From Metellina segmentata (taxonomy: Eukaryota; Arthropoda; Arachnida; Araneae; Tetragnathidae): 64,000 nt of DNA. Each line of letters starts with the position of its first letter. The first letter of the stretch is position 1. This document shows, piece by piece, positions 40,820-51,261 of the stretch. The position numbers and the translations under genes were made by a program. The DNA lies in the NCBI GenBank assembly GCA_947359465.1, contig OX375873.1, positions 136,106,899 through 136,170,898 on the forward strand. Direction: 5' to 3'. A model generated the notes under the pieces. The model worked only from the letters and a program-made list of their open reading frames with translations, did not search any database and was not told where the DNA came from.

Positions 40820-41560
40820 ATAAGCTGGCATTGAAAAAAACATTGGTTATTAGGGGTGCTAATGTTTTAAAATTAAATCCTCTTTCTTTAAGGGGGCGGC
40901 ATCCTATAAAAAATATTGGAGTGGGGGCAAAGACTTCGGTCCTTGGTGGTGGTTCTCTTGGGTCTATTGTTGGCTTATTTTCTTCTGAGATTAACGCACT
41001 GTACACTTATAACAGTATATTTTACAAGTACCTTTATACAGTATCTTTTTTAGTTATTGTAGGTAGACTTTTTGATTGCATGTATCTTGTGGATTCGCAA
41101 ACAATTATGCCAAGAATGAACATTTCTTTTAACCTTTATGCTGCTGCAGATAGACAATTGTTTCCTCTAAAATTTCGTTTACACCTGCGGCATGGTATAG
41201 ATCTGTGTACTGTGGATGTTATCCCCCTTTAAAGTGACCGCATCGATCACCATTTCCTAGCTGTCAGCGACTAACCTTCAAATGGGTTTCTCCTTTTGTG
41301 CAGTACCCTACCCTGTTGACCGTGAGGTATCAACGCATTGGGATTAAGGCAGGAGGTCGCTCCGGTGATATCTATCTCACGCCAAACGATACGCAACCCA
41401 ATACTATGAAAGGAAAGCGTCAGTCGTAAATGCCACTCAAGGCTTTTTCGCTCAAGTTGGTTAATTAGGTTAGGGGTTGGACATGCAGGCGAAAGAGCCG
41501 TTCTGTGAGACGATTGGAAAAATCTAAGCGCCGCAGCATAAAGGTTAAGGTTCTTTGTAG
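40820..41560. other. Unidentified organelle- or rRNA-like block
   Basis: Contains a 133-codon plus frame (40831-41232) that I do not recognise as a protein. From about 41129 to 41548 the sequence is dense in motifs of structured RNA type (GATGTTATCCCCCTTTAAAG, CATTGGGATTAAGGCAGG, GAGACGATTGG, AATCTAAGCG) and unlike its AT-rich surroundings. TTAACCTTTATGCTGC(T)GC at 41129-41147 is inverted at 41530-41548. Possible nuclear copy of rRNA fragments from a mitochondrion or a symbiont/parasite; identity unproven. Confidence 0.35.
40949..41055 (+). repeat. Direct repeat, copy 1
   Basis: TGGTTCTCTTGGGTCTATTG to TTTACAAGTACCTTTATACA, CAGTATCTTTTTTAG. Second copy at 41850-41948. Confidence 0.75.
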
Positions 41561-41849
41561 ACTTCTTTCAGTCAAGCATCAAATGAACAGTTATTGAATA
41601 TCTACAATTAATCTCAATCTACGAATAGTGATTTTCAATGTGGTTCAATTCCCAAAAATGAAAACAATTTTATTATTGAATATCTCCGGATATAAAGATT
41701 GTAAAGTTATGCAATTTCATAATTGTCAAATCTAATGATGCAGAATCTGATAAAGGCATCTAAACAGGGTGTTTCCATTGGAAATTTTGTCGTCTAAACG
41801 AAATTTGATATGGTAACGCCCCCGTAAGCACTTTCTTTTGCATTTGAAT

Positions 41850-41948
41850 TTGGTTCTAGTGGGTCTTTTGTCGGCTTACTTTCTTTTGAGATTACATACT
41901 ATAACAATATCTTTTACAAGTCTCTTTTATGCAGTATCTTTTAGTTTT
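41850..41948 (+). repeat. Direct repeat, copy 2
   Basis: TGGTTCTAGTGGGTCTTTTG to TTTACAAGTCTCTTTTATGC, AGTATCTTTTAG, about 80 percent like copy 1. The frame 41838-42038 spans it but is not recognised. Confidence 0.75.
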
Positions 41949-42049
41949 CACTGGATTAGTCGTGCTTTAGCCAGTATAGCCCATTTGTTTTGGGAATCAG
42001 TGGAAGCAAAAATCTTTGCAACATTTATCACCATGTGATGATAACGTTT

Positions 42050-43120
42050 AATACTTTTTCTATTTTTCCAGTAAGTCAAATCAAGTTAGAATAATAGGAC
42101 AAGCAATTTAGGACAATTTTTTTTTCCAGAATTACTGTCCCTTTCATGATAGCGCTTGTTATGCGTTAGAAAAATTCCTTTTAACCGAGCAACAAGCTCT
42201 GGCAAAGTTCACCCTAATTATATTTCAATACAAATTAACATTTTCGCGTCGGATGCACTGGTGTTTTGCCTTCTGAATTAACCTTTTCTCTTCTCTTCAT
42301 GATTTCGTCTCTTTCCTCAAAGAATCCATTTGCTGATTAGATTAAGTTTTCGTATCGATTTATTATGAATGCGACGCTTGACAACACATTTTAAATTCCC
42401 TTTTATAAAATCACATTCCCAGATCAAAATTCCCTTTTTATTTCCTTCGAAATCACTCCGGGGGAAAGGTTTATTTTCCTTTGGCAGATTTCATTCGCCA
42501 GCCGAATCACGTGATGCTTGATCGCGTCGTTGCCACACAAAAATATAAAAGAGGCCGTTTTCTTGGCGTCATGTAAAAGAAATACAGTTTATCTTCTTGA
42601 TTGTTCTTATCATGAACTCATTTTTATCAATTACATTGTCTATGCCATGATCGAAAACGTTAATTGATTTGATAGAAATTTAAAAGTGAAATTTATAAAT
42701 TATTTTAGGGATAATATATTATAGGGATTATTGAAATTGTTTTGTGGGAAAAATAAATCTCGCGAGTCTGCTTCCAACAGGGAGTTTCATTCTCGAGACC
42801 AAATGCATTATGGATCAGATGAAATTCTTACATCATTTTTCAACATAATCTCTTCTGACATTAATACATTTCTCGTGCCGCTTCGTGAAGTTGATAAAGC
42901 CTCTCGTGAAAGTCCGTGTCCTGCATACCAACATAGCAAACAAAATGTGTTCTACATTACAATTTCTAGGTAGTACATGTCCCATTGAGAAGTCGCTGCT
43001 TATGATTTGACTTATCACTGTACTGTATTTCGATATGTTTTTCTACAGAAATATATTAAGGATTTTAATCCTTCAGGTGGTTTCGACAAAACTTCTCTTC
43101 CATTAGGATTTCACTAATTT
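42050..43120. other. No gene or repeat recognised
   Basis: Mostly AT-rich. 42470-42580 is more balanced. An 80-codon plus frame (42731-42973) has no recognisable domain. Confidence 0.35.
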
Positions 43121-43126
43121 TGACAG

Positions 43127-43262
43127 TGACGAGATATCTCGTCATTAAGATATTGCAGAATTTTTAACGATGACAAGATCAACTTTTGTTCAGTTTTTTT
43201 TCTGGACGATATATCTCGTCCATCAAGATCTGGTCAGTTTTTATAATGACGAGATATCTCGT
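43127..43262. repeat. GACGAGATAT palindrome array, locus 2
   Basis: Perfect 18-bp palindrome TGACGAGATATCTCGTCA at 43127-43144; related GGACGATATATCTCGTCC at 43204-43221 and TGACGAGATATCTCGT at 43247-43262. Spacer ATCAAGATCTGGTCAG. Confidence 0.9.
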
Positions 43263-43331
43263 AGAGACAATCACTAAAGGGGAAAGGCTGTTCACAAACC
43301 AAAAATTCATCTGGCAATAATTTTAAAAGAG

Positions 43332-43435
43332 CGATCTATTCGAATTGCGTGATATATCGAGGAGCGATATAACATGAGGTATTATTACGAGGCCATCCAA
43401 ATATACGCATATAGGGGAGCCGGGTACCAATTAAT
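43332..43435 (+). repeat. Family R repeat, uninterrupted copy
   Basis: GCGATCTATTCGAATTGCG, TCGAGGAGCGATATAACATG, ATTACGAGGCCATCCAAATA. This is the empty-site counterpart of 38585-39230. Confidence 0.75.
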
Positions 43436-43439
43436 CCGT

Positions 43440-43546
43440 GTGCCATGGTATTCCAGTTGGTAGAGTCGCGAATCAACAGGAGGATTGCGAATTCGAAACT
43501 TCGATCCAACCAAAAACTTGAATCTGAGATGTCAAATGTCATCACT
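43440..43546 (+). mobile_element. SINE-A, 5' part (interrupted by hAT-5)
   Basis: GGTATTCCAGTTGGTAGAGT, GGAGGATTGCGAATTCGAAA, AGATGTCAAATGTCATCACT. Continues at 44189. Confidence 0.75.
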
Positions 43547-44188
43547 CAGGGCTCGAAATAAGATTTTGAGGCTGTCAGCAAATATTGCTGCGAGCTTGTA
43601 TAAGCTGGCAGCAAAAACTATTCAGCTCATGGCAAAACCTAAAATTTCCGTAATAATAGTAAGTTGCAATTGCAAATTTTTCGCTATACTTGAAAACAAC
43701 TGAATAAATAATGCAATGAGAAGAAGAAACAAATACTTCACATTTCTTGCAATCTTTCTGCAATTTCATATGAAGCCCTAAAATACATCTGAGATAAAAA
43801 GAAACACTCAAATAATATATTGTAGTCACACGTTTCTTTCCGTATTATCAAGTTTACGAAGGCATTAGTCAATGATTAGGATAGAGAAATTTGCAGTTGT
43901 TTCATAACGACATAGCTAAGAGCAAGGTCTGCGATGACAGGCACGAAACCATTTCTGAACTGCTCGATCAGCCTTAAAGTGTGAAAGCGAAGGTCCATCC
44001 ATCCGCACTTATCCTCATTAAGGCACATAGTTTTTTTCTTTTAAAAATTTCTTTTAATAGCTGGTATTTGAAAGAGAAATTATGAAACATTCGGGTTCAA
44101 ATACTCGCAGCAAAACTTGCCGGAGAACCGTTGATCGTCGCAAGCTCAAGGCGTTGGCCGTGGTTGCCGCGACTTATTTCGAGCTCTC
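43547..44188. mobile_element. hAT-5, copy 1, non-autonomous
   Basis: Starts CAGGGCTCGAAATAAGATTT and ends CGCGACTTATTTCGAGCTCTC (inverted partner). Interior motifs GCTGGCAGCAAAAACTAT, AACTGCTCGATCAGCCTTAA and TAATAGCTGGTATTTGAAAG recur in copy 2. The TSD inside the SINE target is decayed. Confidence 0.85.
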
Positions 44189-44325
44189 GTCACGTTAGCG
44201 TGATGCTGATGTTTGGAGAGTGGGATACCATCTTAGTGAACCTTGATCGCTGGAAATATCCCTTTAGGCCGCTAATATCCCGTTATGTTGCTCCACTTCG
44301 ACCCAACAACCTTCCTAGTTACTCT
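44189..44325 (+). mobile_element. SINE-A, 3' part after hAT-5
   Basis: GTCACGTTAGCGTGATGCTG, TTTGGAGAGTGGGATACCAT, CCCGTTATGTTGCTCCACTT. Confidence 0.75.
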
Positions 44326-44329
44326 GGAT

Positions 44330-44940
44330 TTCTCCTAGATTTTACCTCCTAGATTTCTGTACGTATCCCACCTTTATTCGGAGAATCGCAACACGCTATC
44401 AAATTTAAAGCTTTTTAGAGAAAGTAATGTCTAGATCAACCATGAAAGAGTGTCGCCCGAAGAAAATCAAGGAAAGTACTCGAGTTATAAACAATCTTAA
44501 TATGCAGTGATACTAAGAATTTCCCTGTTGAAGAATGGCCTCGCGTAACTTATTCATGAACAAAGCTCGTTAAAATCGCATCAGCCGTGATTAAGACGAT
44601 TTCTTGAAAAACCACCATTTGGCACCGTTTCGTGCACCGTTTTTATATTCCCAGGGGGGGGGAGGTCTTTTAACTCGAAAGGGAATAGAGTGATCGAACA
44701 GTCCGCGTGTTTGGAACCTTATGTACTTATTAGATTACTGCAAATTATTATTGATAAAATAACAGAACCTGTTCACAAAATGTGAAATTAACTAAGATGA
44801 AACAAAAGACCCTAATTCAAGAATCTGTATGTGCAGTCGTTGAAAATAAAAGCGGACCAGCCTTGATCTTTCAAGCAATTTTAACAGTAGAGCTAATTCA
44901 AAGATAGCCGTCAATGTCTTCTATAAATTCAAATGCATAA
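44330..44940. other. No gene or repeat recognised
   Basis: Short G-run at 44656. No supported frame. Confidence 0.35.
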
Positions 44941-44942
44941 AC

Positions 44943-45022
44943 TTGGGGGATTGATCCCACACCGTCGTCAATAGCCCGTTGTGTTGCTCCAGTTCGACGT
45001 TAATTAAAATAAATACCTACCA
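44943..45022 (+). mobile_element. SINE tail fragment
   Basis: GGGGGATTGATCCCACACCG, TCGTCAATAGCCCGTTGTGT, TTCGACGTTAATTAAAATAA, ATACCTACC. Confidence 0.75.
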
Positions 45023-45029
45023 AATGCAT

Positions 45030-45740
45030 AAGGCCGTCTTCATATTAAATTGAGCTCCAACTTCATGATTTCCAATAGGAACCCCCTATTTCGAAACACA
45101 CAATTTTGAATCTATATCAAAATTTAACTTCAGATATCAAATCATTAATGTCACTAGCTCTTGCTGTTTGGAAGTTATGAGTACAGAAAAATTTGAGCTC
45201 CTATTGTTAAATCAGTTTCTCAGACTTTAATGGATAGATTCCTAAATCATATATTCATTGCGCTGATATTTTGTACCATGTTATATATACTGTGGAAAAG
45301 CCCAAACAAAATTATCCTATTATACTATTTTAAAAATAGTTTTTAGTGTGCAATATTAATCATTAAATTAATGTTTGAAGAAATTATGAATTGGAACCTT
45401 ATTATATTTGATGGGAATAGATTCATGAATTCTAATATGACCATGTAAATTTTCTGCTCATTCCAATGGTTAATTTTTGTGTTGCATTAAATTTTCTTCG
45501 ACCAAAAAATTAAAAAAACGTCTAACGTCTCTGAGGTCTAAAATACATTGGCTTTTACCAGTATAGATGAACTCTACTTATCAATGATCTATTGCATTAA
45601 CTCACTACTCACTTTTTGGATGATAGGAATATCAGTTCAATGGTATTATAATTGTTGATAGGCATTTTTGTTGCGTACATTTTGTATTTCAATTTTTGTG
45701 TTTGCAAACATTTATGCCATGAATGTTCCTTTCACGACAT
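45030..45740. other. AT-rich, no feature recognised
   Basis: No supported frame or repeat in this stretch. Confidence 0.4.
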
Positions 45741-45804
45741 TTTTTTACTTGACGTTGCCTTCCGTTTGGGGGACACAAAACGAACCAACCCATTATATTA
45801 CACA

Positions 45805-46544
45805 CTAGCCACTGCGTGGGCAACACGACGTTGCCAGTGACAGTTCTTTTCGTGGGGTCCGGTGTGACCACTGTTCGTTAACGCTCGCCAACCATTGATT
45901 TAATAAGGTTATAGATTCAATTTTTAAATTGAGACTGGACACAAAATTTTCAAACAATTAGGAATACCTGTGTGCCAAATTTCATTATCATAAAGAAAAA
46001 ACAGTAAAGCTCGCTAACCCCCGGTGATCGCTACACAATTCCAAAAACGATGACAATAGCTTATTGTGTTGGTCCGATTCCAAATGACGAAAAAGTCGTG
46101 ACGTCTTTGTCAATTACGCCCATAATCGTATTGCAAAAATAAAAAAATGTTAGTTAAAAAATTTATTTATAGAAAAGCAAATGGTAAGGCATCGATCTGG
46201 TGTAAAATATTCCACAGATTTCAAATCCGTTGAAATTTTCAATCTATCTTTAACGATTTCAAATTTAGAGTAAAGAACTAAAAAATGCCAGTCAAAATTT
46301 TTTTATTTGCTTTGCTTCCCTTAGCTTGAATCGTTAGTGTACAGAAAATGAATCTGTGATCAAATGCCAATAAATAAATTAAAAATTATTATGGATTAAA
46401 TATTAAAATTCGGGTTGGACCCAAAATTTGCAAAACATTAGGACTACCTGTGTGCCAAATTTCGTTATTGTAAGCGCCATAGATTCGTCAGTACACTGCA
46501 TACATAGAGACACACGGAGAAACGCTTCCTTTTGTAATAGTAGA
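45805..46544 (-). mobile_element. Helitron-like element (family 1)
   Basis: On the minus strand: start TCTACTATTACAAAAGGAAG, end with GCCCACGCAGTGGCTAG. Interior CAGATTTCAAATCCGTTGAA and AAAAAATGCCAGTCAAAATT as in the copies at 5730, 26831 and 59907. The base beyond the 5' end is A rather than the expected T. Left-flanking A at 45804 is preserved. Confidence 0.8.
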
Positions 46545-46549
46545 AAAGA

Positions 46550-47285
46550 AAGTGATTTATTTCCAAATCACGCCCTTCGAGACTTCCGTGAACTTAAAAA
46601 TTAACCGCTCCGTCGGTCGTCAGATCCAACTTCAACCCTTGGAACGACACACTTGCTTCGCTTTGAACAGCAAAAAACATTAACGCACTCGACGCAACCC
46701 CGAAACGGGACCCCGCGTTCATAGCGTCACGTTCCGGAGGACTTCATTATCCCGTCGCTTATCCACACGACCGCTCCTTCCAAACTCGACGCACTCTCAA
46801 GAAACTTTCTGAACGGCCATTTCGGCCCTAACTATCAGCAGGCGTGGGTCGAGAGCCAAGCGCCGGGGTCGATCTCTCCTCTTAATCGATGGTTAAAATT
46901 CAATACCCCGCGACTTTTCCACACTGCTGGCACGCGCCAATCGATTGGGATTTTGATGGATGGCAGGTGCTTTTGAGGATCGTGTTCCGCCGCCCCCTTC
47001 TAAGGCCCGCGCTCGCCGCCCTTATTTGTTCTGGTAATGAATTGTCGCGTCTCGCCTTTTTCCGGGCTGTTGGGCAACCCCTCCTGATGGATGGACCGAC
47101 GGAATGGGTTCTAATTTGTGGAGTGATGTCGAGTGTCCTTTATTTTTTTTATTTTTTTTGTGGGGTGTCGGTAGATTATTTCGGACGGGAGTGGTTGGTG
47201 TCCGATGGAGGGGCATTCGTCACCTTCGAGATGAGGCTGATAGAATTTCTTTTTGTCTCTGTGGACGAGTTTTCGAAATAGTTGG
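46550..47285. other. Unique, GC-balanced island
   Basis: The least AT-rich stretch in the right half. Overlapping frames on both strands (up to 130 codons at 46889-47281) have no recognisable domain. Confidence 0.35.
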
Positions 47286-47289
47286 TAGT

Positions 47290-47428
47290 TGAAAATCGCA
47301 CTAGAACGACACGGGCTATTGGCGATGGTCCGGGCTCTATCCGGAAGGGAAAGACAGGAGGATACACCTTCGTCATTTTGAACCACAGCCAGATCGCCAA
47401 GTCAATACCTGAGCTAGCGACCCACTTG
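47290..47428 (-). mobile_element. SINE, minus 3' part
   Basis: ACACGGGCTATTGGCGATGG, TTCGTCATTTTGAACCACAG, ACCTGAGCTAGCGACCCAC. Head missing. Confidence 0.75.
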
Positions 47429-47457
47429 TTGGTGATTGTCTCTGTTCTGAACATGGA

Positions 47458-47740
47458 CGCCCGATTGGAAGATTAACAAACGGAGGGTTGCGAGCTCGAA
47501 TCCAGCTAAGACCGTCATGTACCAAGGTGGCTGGTGCACGTTGAATCTGTTGTGGCCTCAAATGTCCTCACGATGGCGAGGTGCAGAAATTTGAAGAGAG
47601 GAGTATCAACTCAGGCGTTGCCTCGTCATCTGACCGTGGTTCAAAAGTTACGTGGTGTTGTCCTCGGATCTTTCGCTTCGGGGACCGTCGTCAATAGCGC
47701 ATTGTGTTGGTCCAGTGCGACGTTAATTAAAATACTCAAC
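47458..47740 (+). mobile_element. SINE-A, near full-length
   Basis: CGCCCGATTGGAAGATTAAC, GGGTTGCGAGCTCGAATCCA, GGCTGGTGCACGTTGAATCT, GTGGCCTCAAATGTCCTCAC, TCATCTGACCGTGGTTCAAA, GTGCGACGTTAATTAAAATA. Confidence 0.88.
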
Positions 47741-47747
47741 TCCATAC

Positions 47748-48151
47748 CATGGCTCGAAACGAGATTTTGAAGGTGGCAGCAAATATTGCTACGAGCTTTT
47801 ATAAGCTGGCAGCAAAAACTATGCAGCTCATGGCAAAAACCTAAAATTTCCGTACTAACGGTACAATTTCCGTACTAGGTCTGTGATCACAGGCACGAAA
47901 CTATTTCTGAACTGCTCGATCAGCCTTAAAATCTGAAAGCGAAGGACCATCCGCACTTATCCTCATTAAGGTACATAGTGTTTTTCTTAAATTTTTTTTC
48001 TTCTCATAGCTGGTATTTGAAAGAGAAATAATGAAACATTCGGTTTCAAACAGTCGCAGCAAAACTTCCCGTGAGATCCGTTGATCGTCGCAGCGATTTA
48101 AGCTAAGTTCACGGTATTTGCCGTGGTTGCCGTGACTTATTTGGAGCCCTG
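47748..48151. mobile_element. hAT-5, copy 2 (404 bp)
   Basis: CATGGCTCGAAACGAGATTT at the left and GACTTATTTGGAGCCCTG at the right. Same interior as copy 1 but shorter. Inserted at the tail of a SINE-A. Confidence 0.85.
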
Positions 48152-48159
48152 TTTCTACT

Positions 48160-48570
48160 GTCCTTAACAATTTTATCAATTTCTTTTTAATCTATAGCTA
48201 CTTTTTTAAAGTTTTTAGTTTTGACTAAGTTTTTATATGTGTTTAGGTCTGTTCTGGCTTCCAGTCTCTTTTTGGTTCTTTTTCTTTTTTATTGTAATAA
48301 ATTGTATTCCAAATCTTGATCGATTGACTGACGGTATTAATACTAATTTATGGTGTAAGGTATTGGGTTTATTTTCTATTTTCGGTCTCGGTAGGGTTAT
48401 CTAGGTTTGAAGGGGCGAACATTTGGATGGAGAACATTTGTCACCATGATTCAATCCATTGTTTCTTTCAATCTAAGTTTTTTTGCCTGGTGAATGTAAA
48501 TTTTGTGTTGACACTGTACAATCTATTTTTGCAAGTGAAAAACTTGAAATTCCAACCACTTCAGGAAGCG
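48160..48570. other. No feature recognised
   Basis: T-rich sequence without supported frame or repeat. Confidence 0.4.
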
Positions 48571-48571
48571 T

Positions 48572-48720
48572 TCGTGACTTTGTGGGGCTTGCCTACTGTG
48601 CTAGCAATAAATTGTACGCGACGTAGTTTCATTTCCTCCCTGGGTATAGTTCACTTTTCTGTGTAAATAAAACTTTCATTGTGTGTTTGTCCATTAGTCG
48701 ACGATAGGTCGTGTTTGGCG
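48572..48720 (+). mobile_element. SINE-C, 5' part (interrupted by two SINE-A copies)
   Basis: GACTTTGTGGGGCTTGCCTA, CTGTGCTAGCAATAAATTG, CATTGTGTGTTTGTCCATTA, then GTGTTTGGCG at 48711-48720, the left TSD. Box B is decayed. Confidence 0.75.
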
Positions 48721-48955
48721 CGTGGCCGCGTTAACCCGGTTGAAAGAGCAACGGATTAGCAAACAGAGGGCTGCGAGTTCAAAATTCGATCCATCCGAAG
48801 ACCGTCGAGGTCGTGGGGGCTGGTGTACTTTAAATATGAAGTGGCGTCTATGACGTGTCCTCGTGTTGGCGTGGTGTGGAAGTGTGCAAAGTGATGTGCC
48901 AGTTTAGGTGTTGACCTCGTCATCCGACCGTGCTTTTTACCTTTTGGGACTTTGT
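48721..48955 (+). mobile_element. SINE-A, first of a tandem pair
   Basis: GTGGCCGCGTTAACCCGGTT, GGGCTGCGAGTTCAAAATTC, GTGTGGAAGTGTGCAAAG, CTCGTCATCCGACCGTGC. Cut before the tail, where the next copy starts. Confidence 0.8.
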
Positions 48956-49272
48956 AAGAGTAACGGATTAGCAACCGGAGATTTGCGAGTGCGAATTCAA
49001 CCGAAGACCTTCGCGTACAAAGAGTGCTGGTGCTCGGTAAATGTCGTTGGCGTGGTGTAGAAGTTTCGAGAGTCCGGTGCCTGCTCAGGTTTGACCTCAT
49101 CATCCGATTACGTGTTGTTCTCTGATGTTACCCTTCGGGAGTTATCCCGGACCCTCGCCAATAGCCCGTTGTGTCGTTTCAGTGTGACGTTAATTAAAAT
49201 ACCTACCTTTCGGCACTGTCGCCAATAGCCCGTTATGTTGCCTCAGTGTGATATTAAATGAGTACCTACCCT
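48956..49272 (+). mobile_element. SINE-A, second of the pair, with duplicated tail
   Basis: GTAAGAGTAACGGATTAGCA, GATTTGCGAGTGCGAATTC, body with a deletion, then two tails (GCCAATAGCCCGTTGTGTCG and GCCAATAGCCCGTTATGTTG), each ending ACCTACC. Confidence 0.8.
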
Positions 49273-49340
49273 GTGTTTGGCGCATCATGGCCAAATATGG
49301 TCATTGGGCCATAAAACTCATACAATCAACCAAACAGCTA
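49273..49340 (+). mobile_element. SINE-C, 3' part
   Basis: Right TSD GTGTTTGGCG (49273-49282), then CATCATGGCCAAATATGGTC, GGGCCATAAAACTC and CAATCAACCAAAC. Confidence 0.8.
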
Positions 49341-49897
49341 CTTCAGTCGTGTTTGTTTCGATGCTCTATATTTATACACTTATCTTATCCTTTATATCTA
49401 ATTTTCTTACGGTTCATCAATACCAAAAGAGCTATATCTACCCCTTGCCAAATATATCATAACAACACCCCTAAGATTTGTCTTGCGGATGGTTATCAGT
49501 TATATCTTCTCGCGTATGTTATCTGCTCGCCCAGACCTTTGAGACCGCGTCATTCCTCACGGACGGTCTTGTCACCGTAAATATTTATAAATCGCTGGCG
49601 TGGGTTATTGATAAGGCTTTGTCACTTGCCTCATCTTGAGATAATGGTTCGATGCCTTTTATTCGCTCATCGATTTGTTGAAATATGTGCTGCTTTTATC
49701 TTCTGCAGGAGCAGATTATTTGTTCCGATCCTTTTTGAAAAGTGGCAATAGAAGAAAATTAATGAAAAAAAAAGAGCACATTTTTTTATTCTTATTGAAT
49801 CATCGTCATTTATAGGCATTTCGGTTAGCCTCTGTTGAAAAACGCTTTAATGATTCACTTGAACAATTTTCTTTTCAATCGCAACATTCCAACATGT
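49341..49897. other. No feature recognised
   Basis: A 110-codon plus frame (49248-49580) starts in SINE sequence and is not a gene. Confidence 0.4.
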
Positions 49898-50822
49898 CGC
49901 ACCCCGGCAAAAAAAAGTGACACAAGTCAAAAAATAAAAATTTTGATAAGTCATTGAAAAATATGTATGAGGTGCCCCAGCGTGTTATATTACTACTAGG
50001 GGGCCTGCCCCCTGCTCGCTAACGCTCGCCAACCCACGGAGGATTGCTTCGCAATCCTCATTGGTTCGTTGCGCGAACCTATACTCGCTTCGCTCGCCTC
50101 AATGAAGACACGTGTCCTAGCAGAAGGGATTGTTTACAAAATATGTTACCAAAAAAAGTTTTTCAAATCTAAATTTGCTGTATTACAGAAAAAATATATA
50201 CAGTATCTCTAAAATCAGAATTCAAATGAAAACTTTGTGCAAATTTTGACTCGAAATGTGAGCGTTGCTTTGGAAATTGAATACCCAGCATGTTGTTTGT
50301 GTGTACATTTTCCCAGCACTCAAACGACCCACACTTTTTCATTGAGTTTGTGGCCGAAAGTTGTAGTGCAAGCGTCTTGTTGAACTATAATTGTTGGCCC
50401 TGAAAAGGACCGTTTTTTAAATGGCCCTGAAAAGATCCTCCGCTTTCTTTGATTTCTATTATAAACTAACTGCAACAGCTCATTAAAATTTCCTTTTTTT
50501 TTTCAATAAAATTTCATCCGATTACGCTATAAATTCAATCGATGCGCGAGACTTCGCGATAAACAAACAATCGTACAGTGTTGCCAAAACGGGATTGCAA
50601 ATAACGTCTTTTTTGCGTGCCACGTAAGAGAATTATATATATAGATTCGATAGAATATAATAGAAGTTACCACAGTAAGTACTTAAAATTTAAAAGAAGC
50701 TTATACTATTTCAATAGAAATTTTATAGTGTCCTTTAAGTGAATGTTTTTTCGGAGCCTTTTTAGGAAAGACAACTCAAATTCTGTAATTTTGAGTTGTG
50801 TCATTTGTCTTGCCGTGGTGCG
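49898..50822. mobile_element. TIR MITE (family X), copy 2, split by a Helitron
   Basis: Ends CGCACCCCGGCAA and TTGCCGTGGTGCG; the outer parts (49898-49995 and 50646-50822) match the MITE at 1-251 closely, with a short extra segment TTTTTCGGAGCCTTTTTAGG near the right end. Confidence 0.9.
49996..50645 (-). mobile_element. Helitron-like element (family 2) inside the MITE
   Basis: On the minus strand it starts TCTATATATATAATTCTCTT and ends with the hairpin GGGGGCAGGCCCCC followed by TAG (reads CTAGGGGGCCTGCCCCC on the plus strand). Flanking A (49995) and T (50646) re-join to the exact MITE sequence TATTACTATTC. Internal hairpins GGATTGCTTCGCAATCC and GGTTCGTTGCGCGAACC. 650 bp, no Rep/helicase; non-autonomous. 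Confidence 0.92.
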
Positions 50823-50824
50823 AT

Positions 50825-50960
50825 GTGATAGGACCACGGAAGCCCAGTTGGAGAGTAAAGGCTAATCAAACGGAGGGTTGCAGTTCGAAACCAACCAAAG
50901 ACTGTCGTATACAAGGGGATTGGTGCATGCTAAATCTATCGTGTCCTAACATTTCCTATA
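50825..50960 (+). mobile_element. SINE-A, 5' part
   Basis: GGACCACGGAAGCCCAGTTG, GGAGGGTTGCAGTTCGAAAC, GATTGGTGCATGCTAAATCT, then lost after about 50960. Starts right beside the MITE end. Confidence 0.75.
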
Positions 50961-51255
50961 CCCATGGATCTCTGGACTGTTGGCAGATATGATATTTGGA
51001 CATGTTTTCTTGGCCTTCGAAATAGGTTTACTCAGCGGTCCTCCAAATAATCTTAGATGAACATTCATTCGTAAAAATAAATATTTTTAAAAGTTGTCAA
51101 TCGGAGCCTATAATTAGCCCATAACCTCCTTGAAACAAGGCATTAACCTCTCCGGAGTTTGTTTTCATGTTGAGCTTCGCAACAGGTCTCCAAGAAATCT
51201 GATATTCCGGATTGTCTCCGACAATTTGCCTTGGAAATTATGAATAGCATTCCGG
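50961..51255. other. Spacer, possibly upstream Jockey sequence
   Basis: No feature I can prove; it may be decayed reverse-transcriptase-side sequence of the LINE fragment that follows. Confidence 0.3.
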
Positions 51256-51261
51256 GAGAGT

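Noticed and set aside
40831..41232. 133-codon frame as a mitochondrial protein gene
   Set aside because: No segment matches a mitochondrial protein I can recognise, and the second half lies in the rRNA-like stretch, so only a nameless block was reported.
46889..47281. 130-codon open frame in the GC-balanced island
   Set aside because: Competing frames are open on the other strand over the same bases; there is no domain and no splice or start support.
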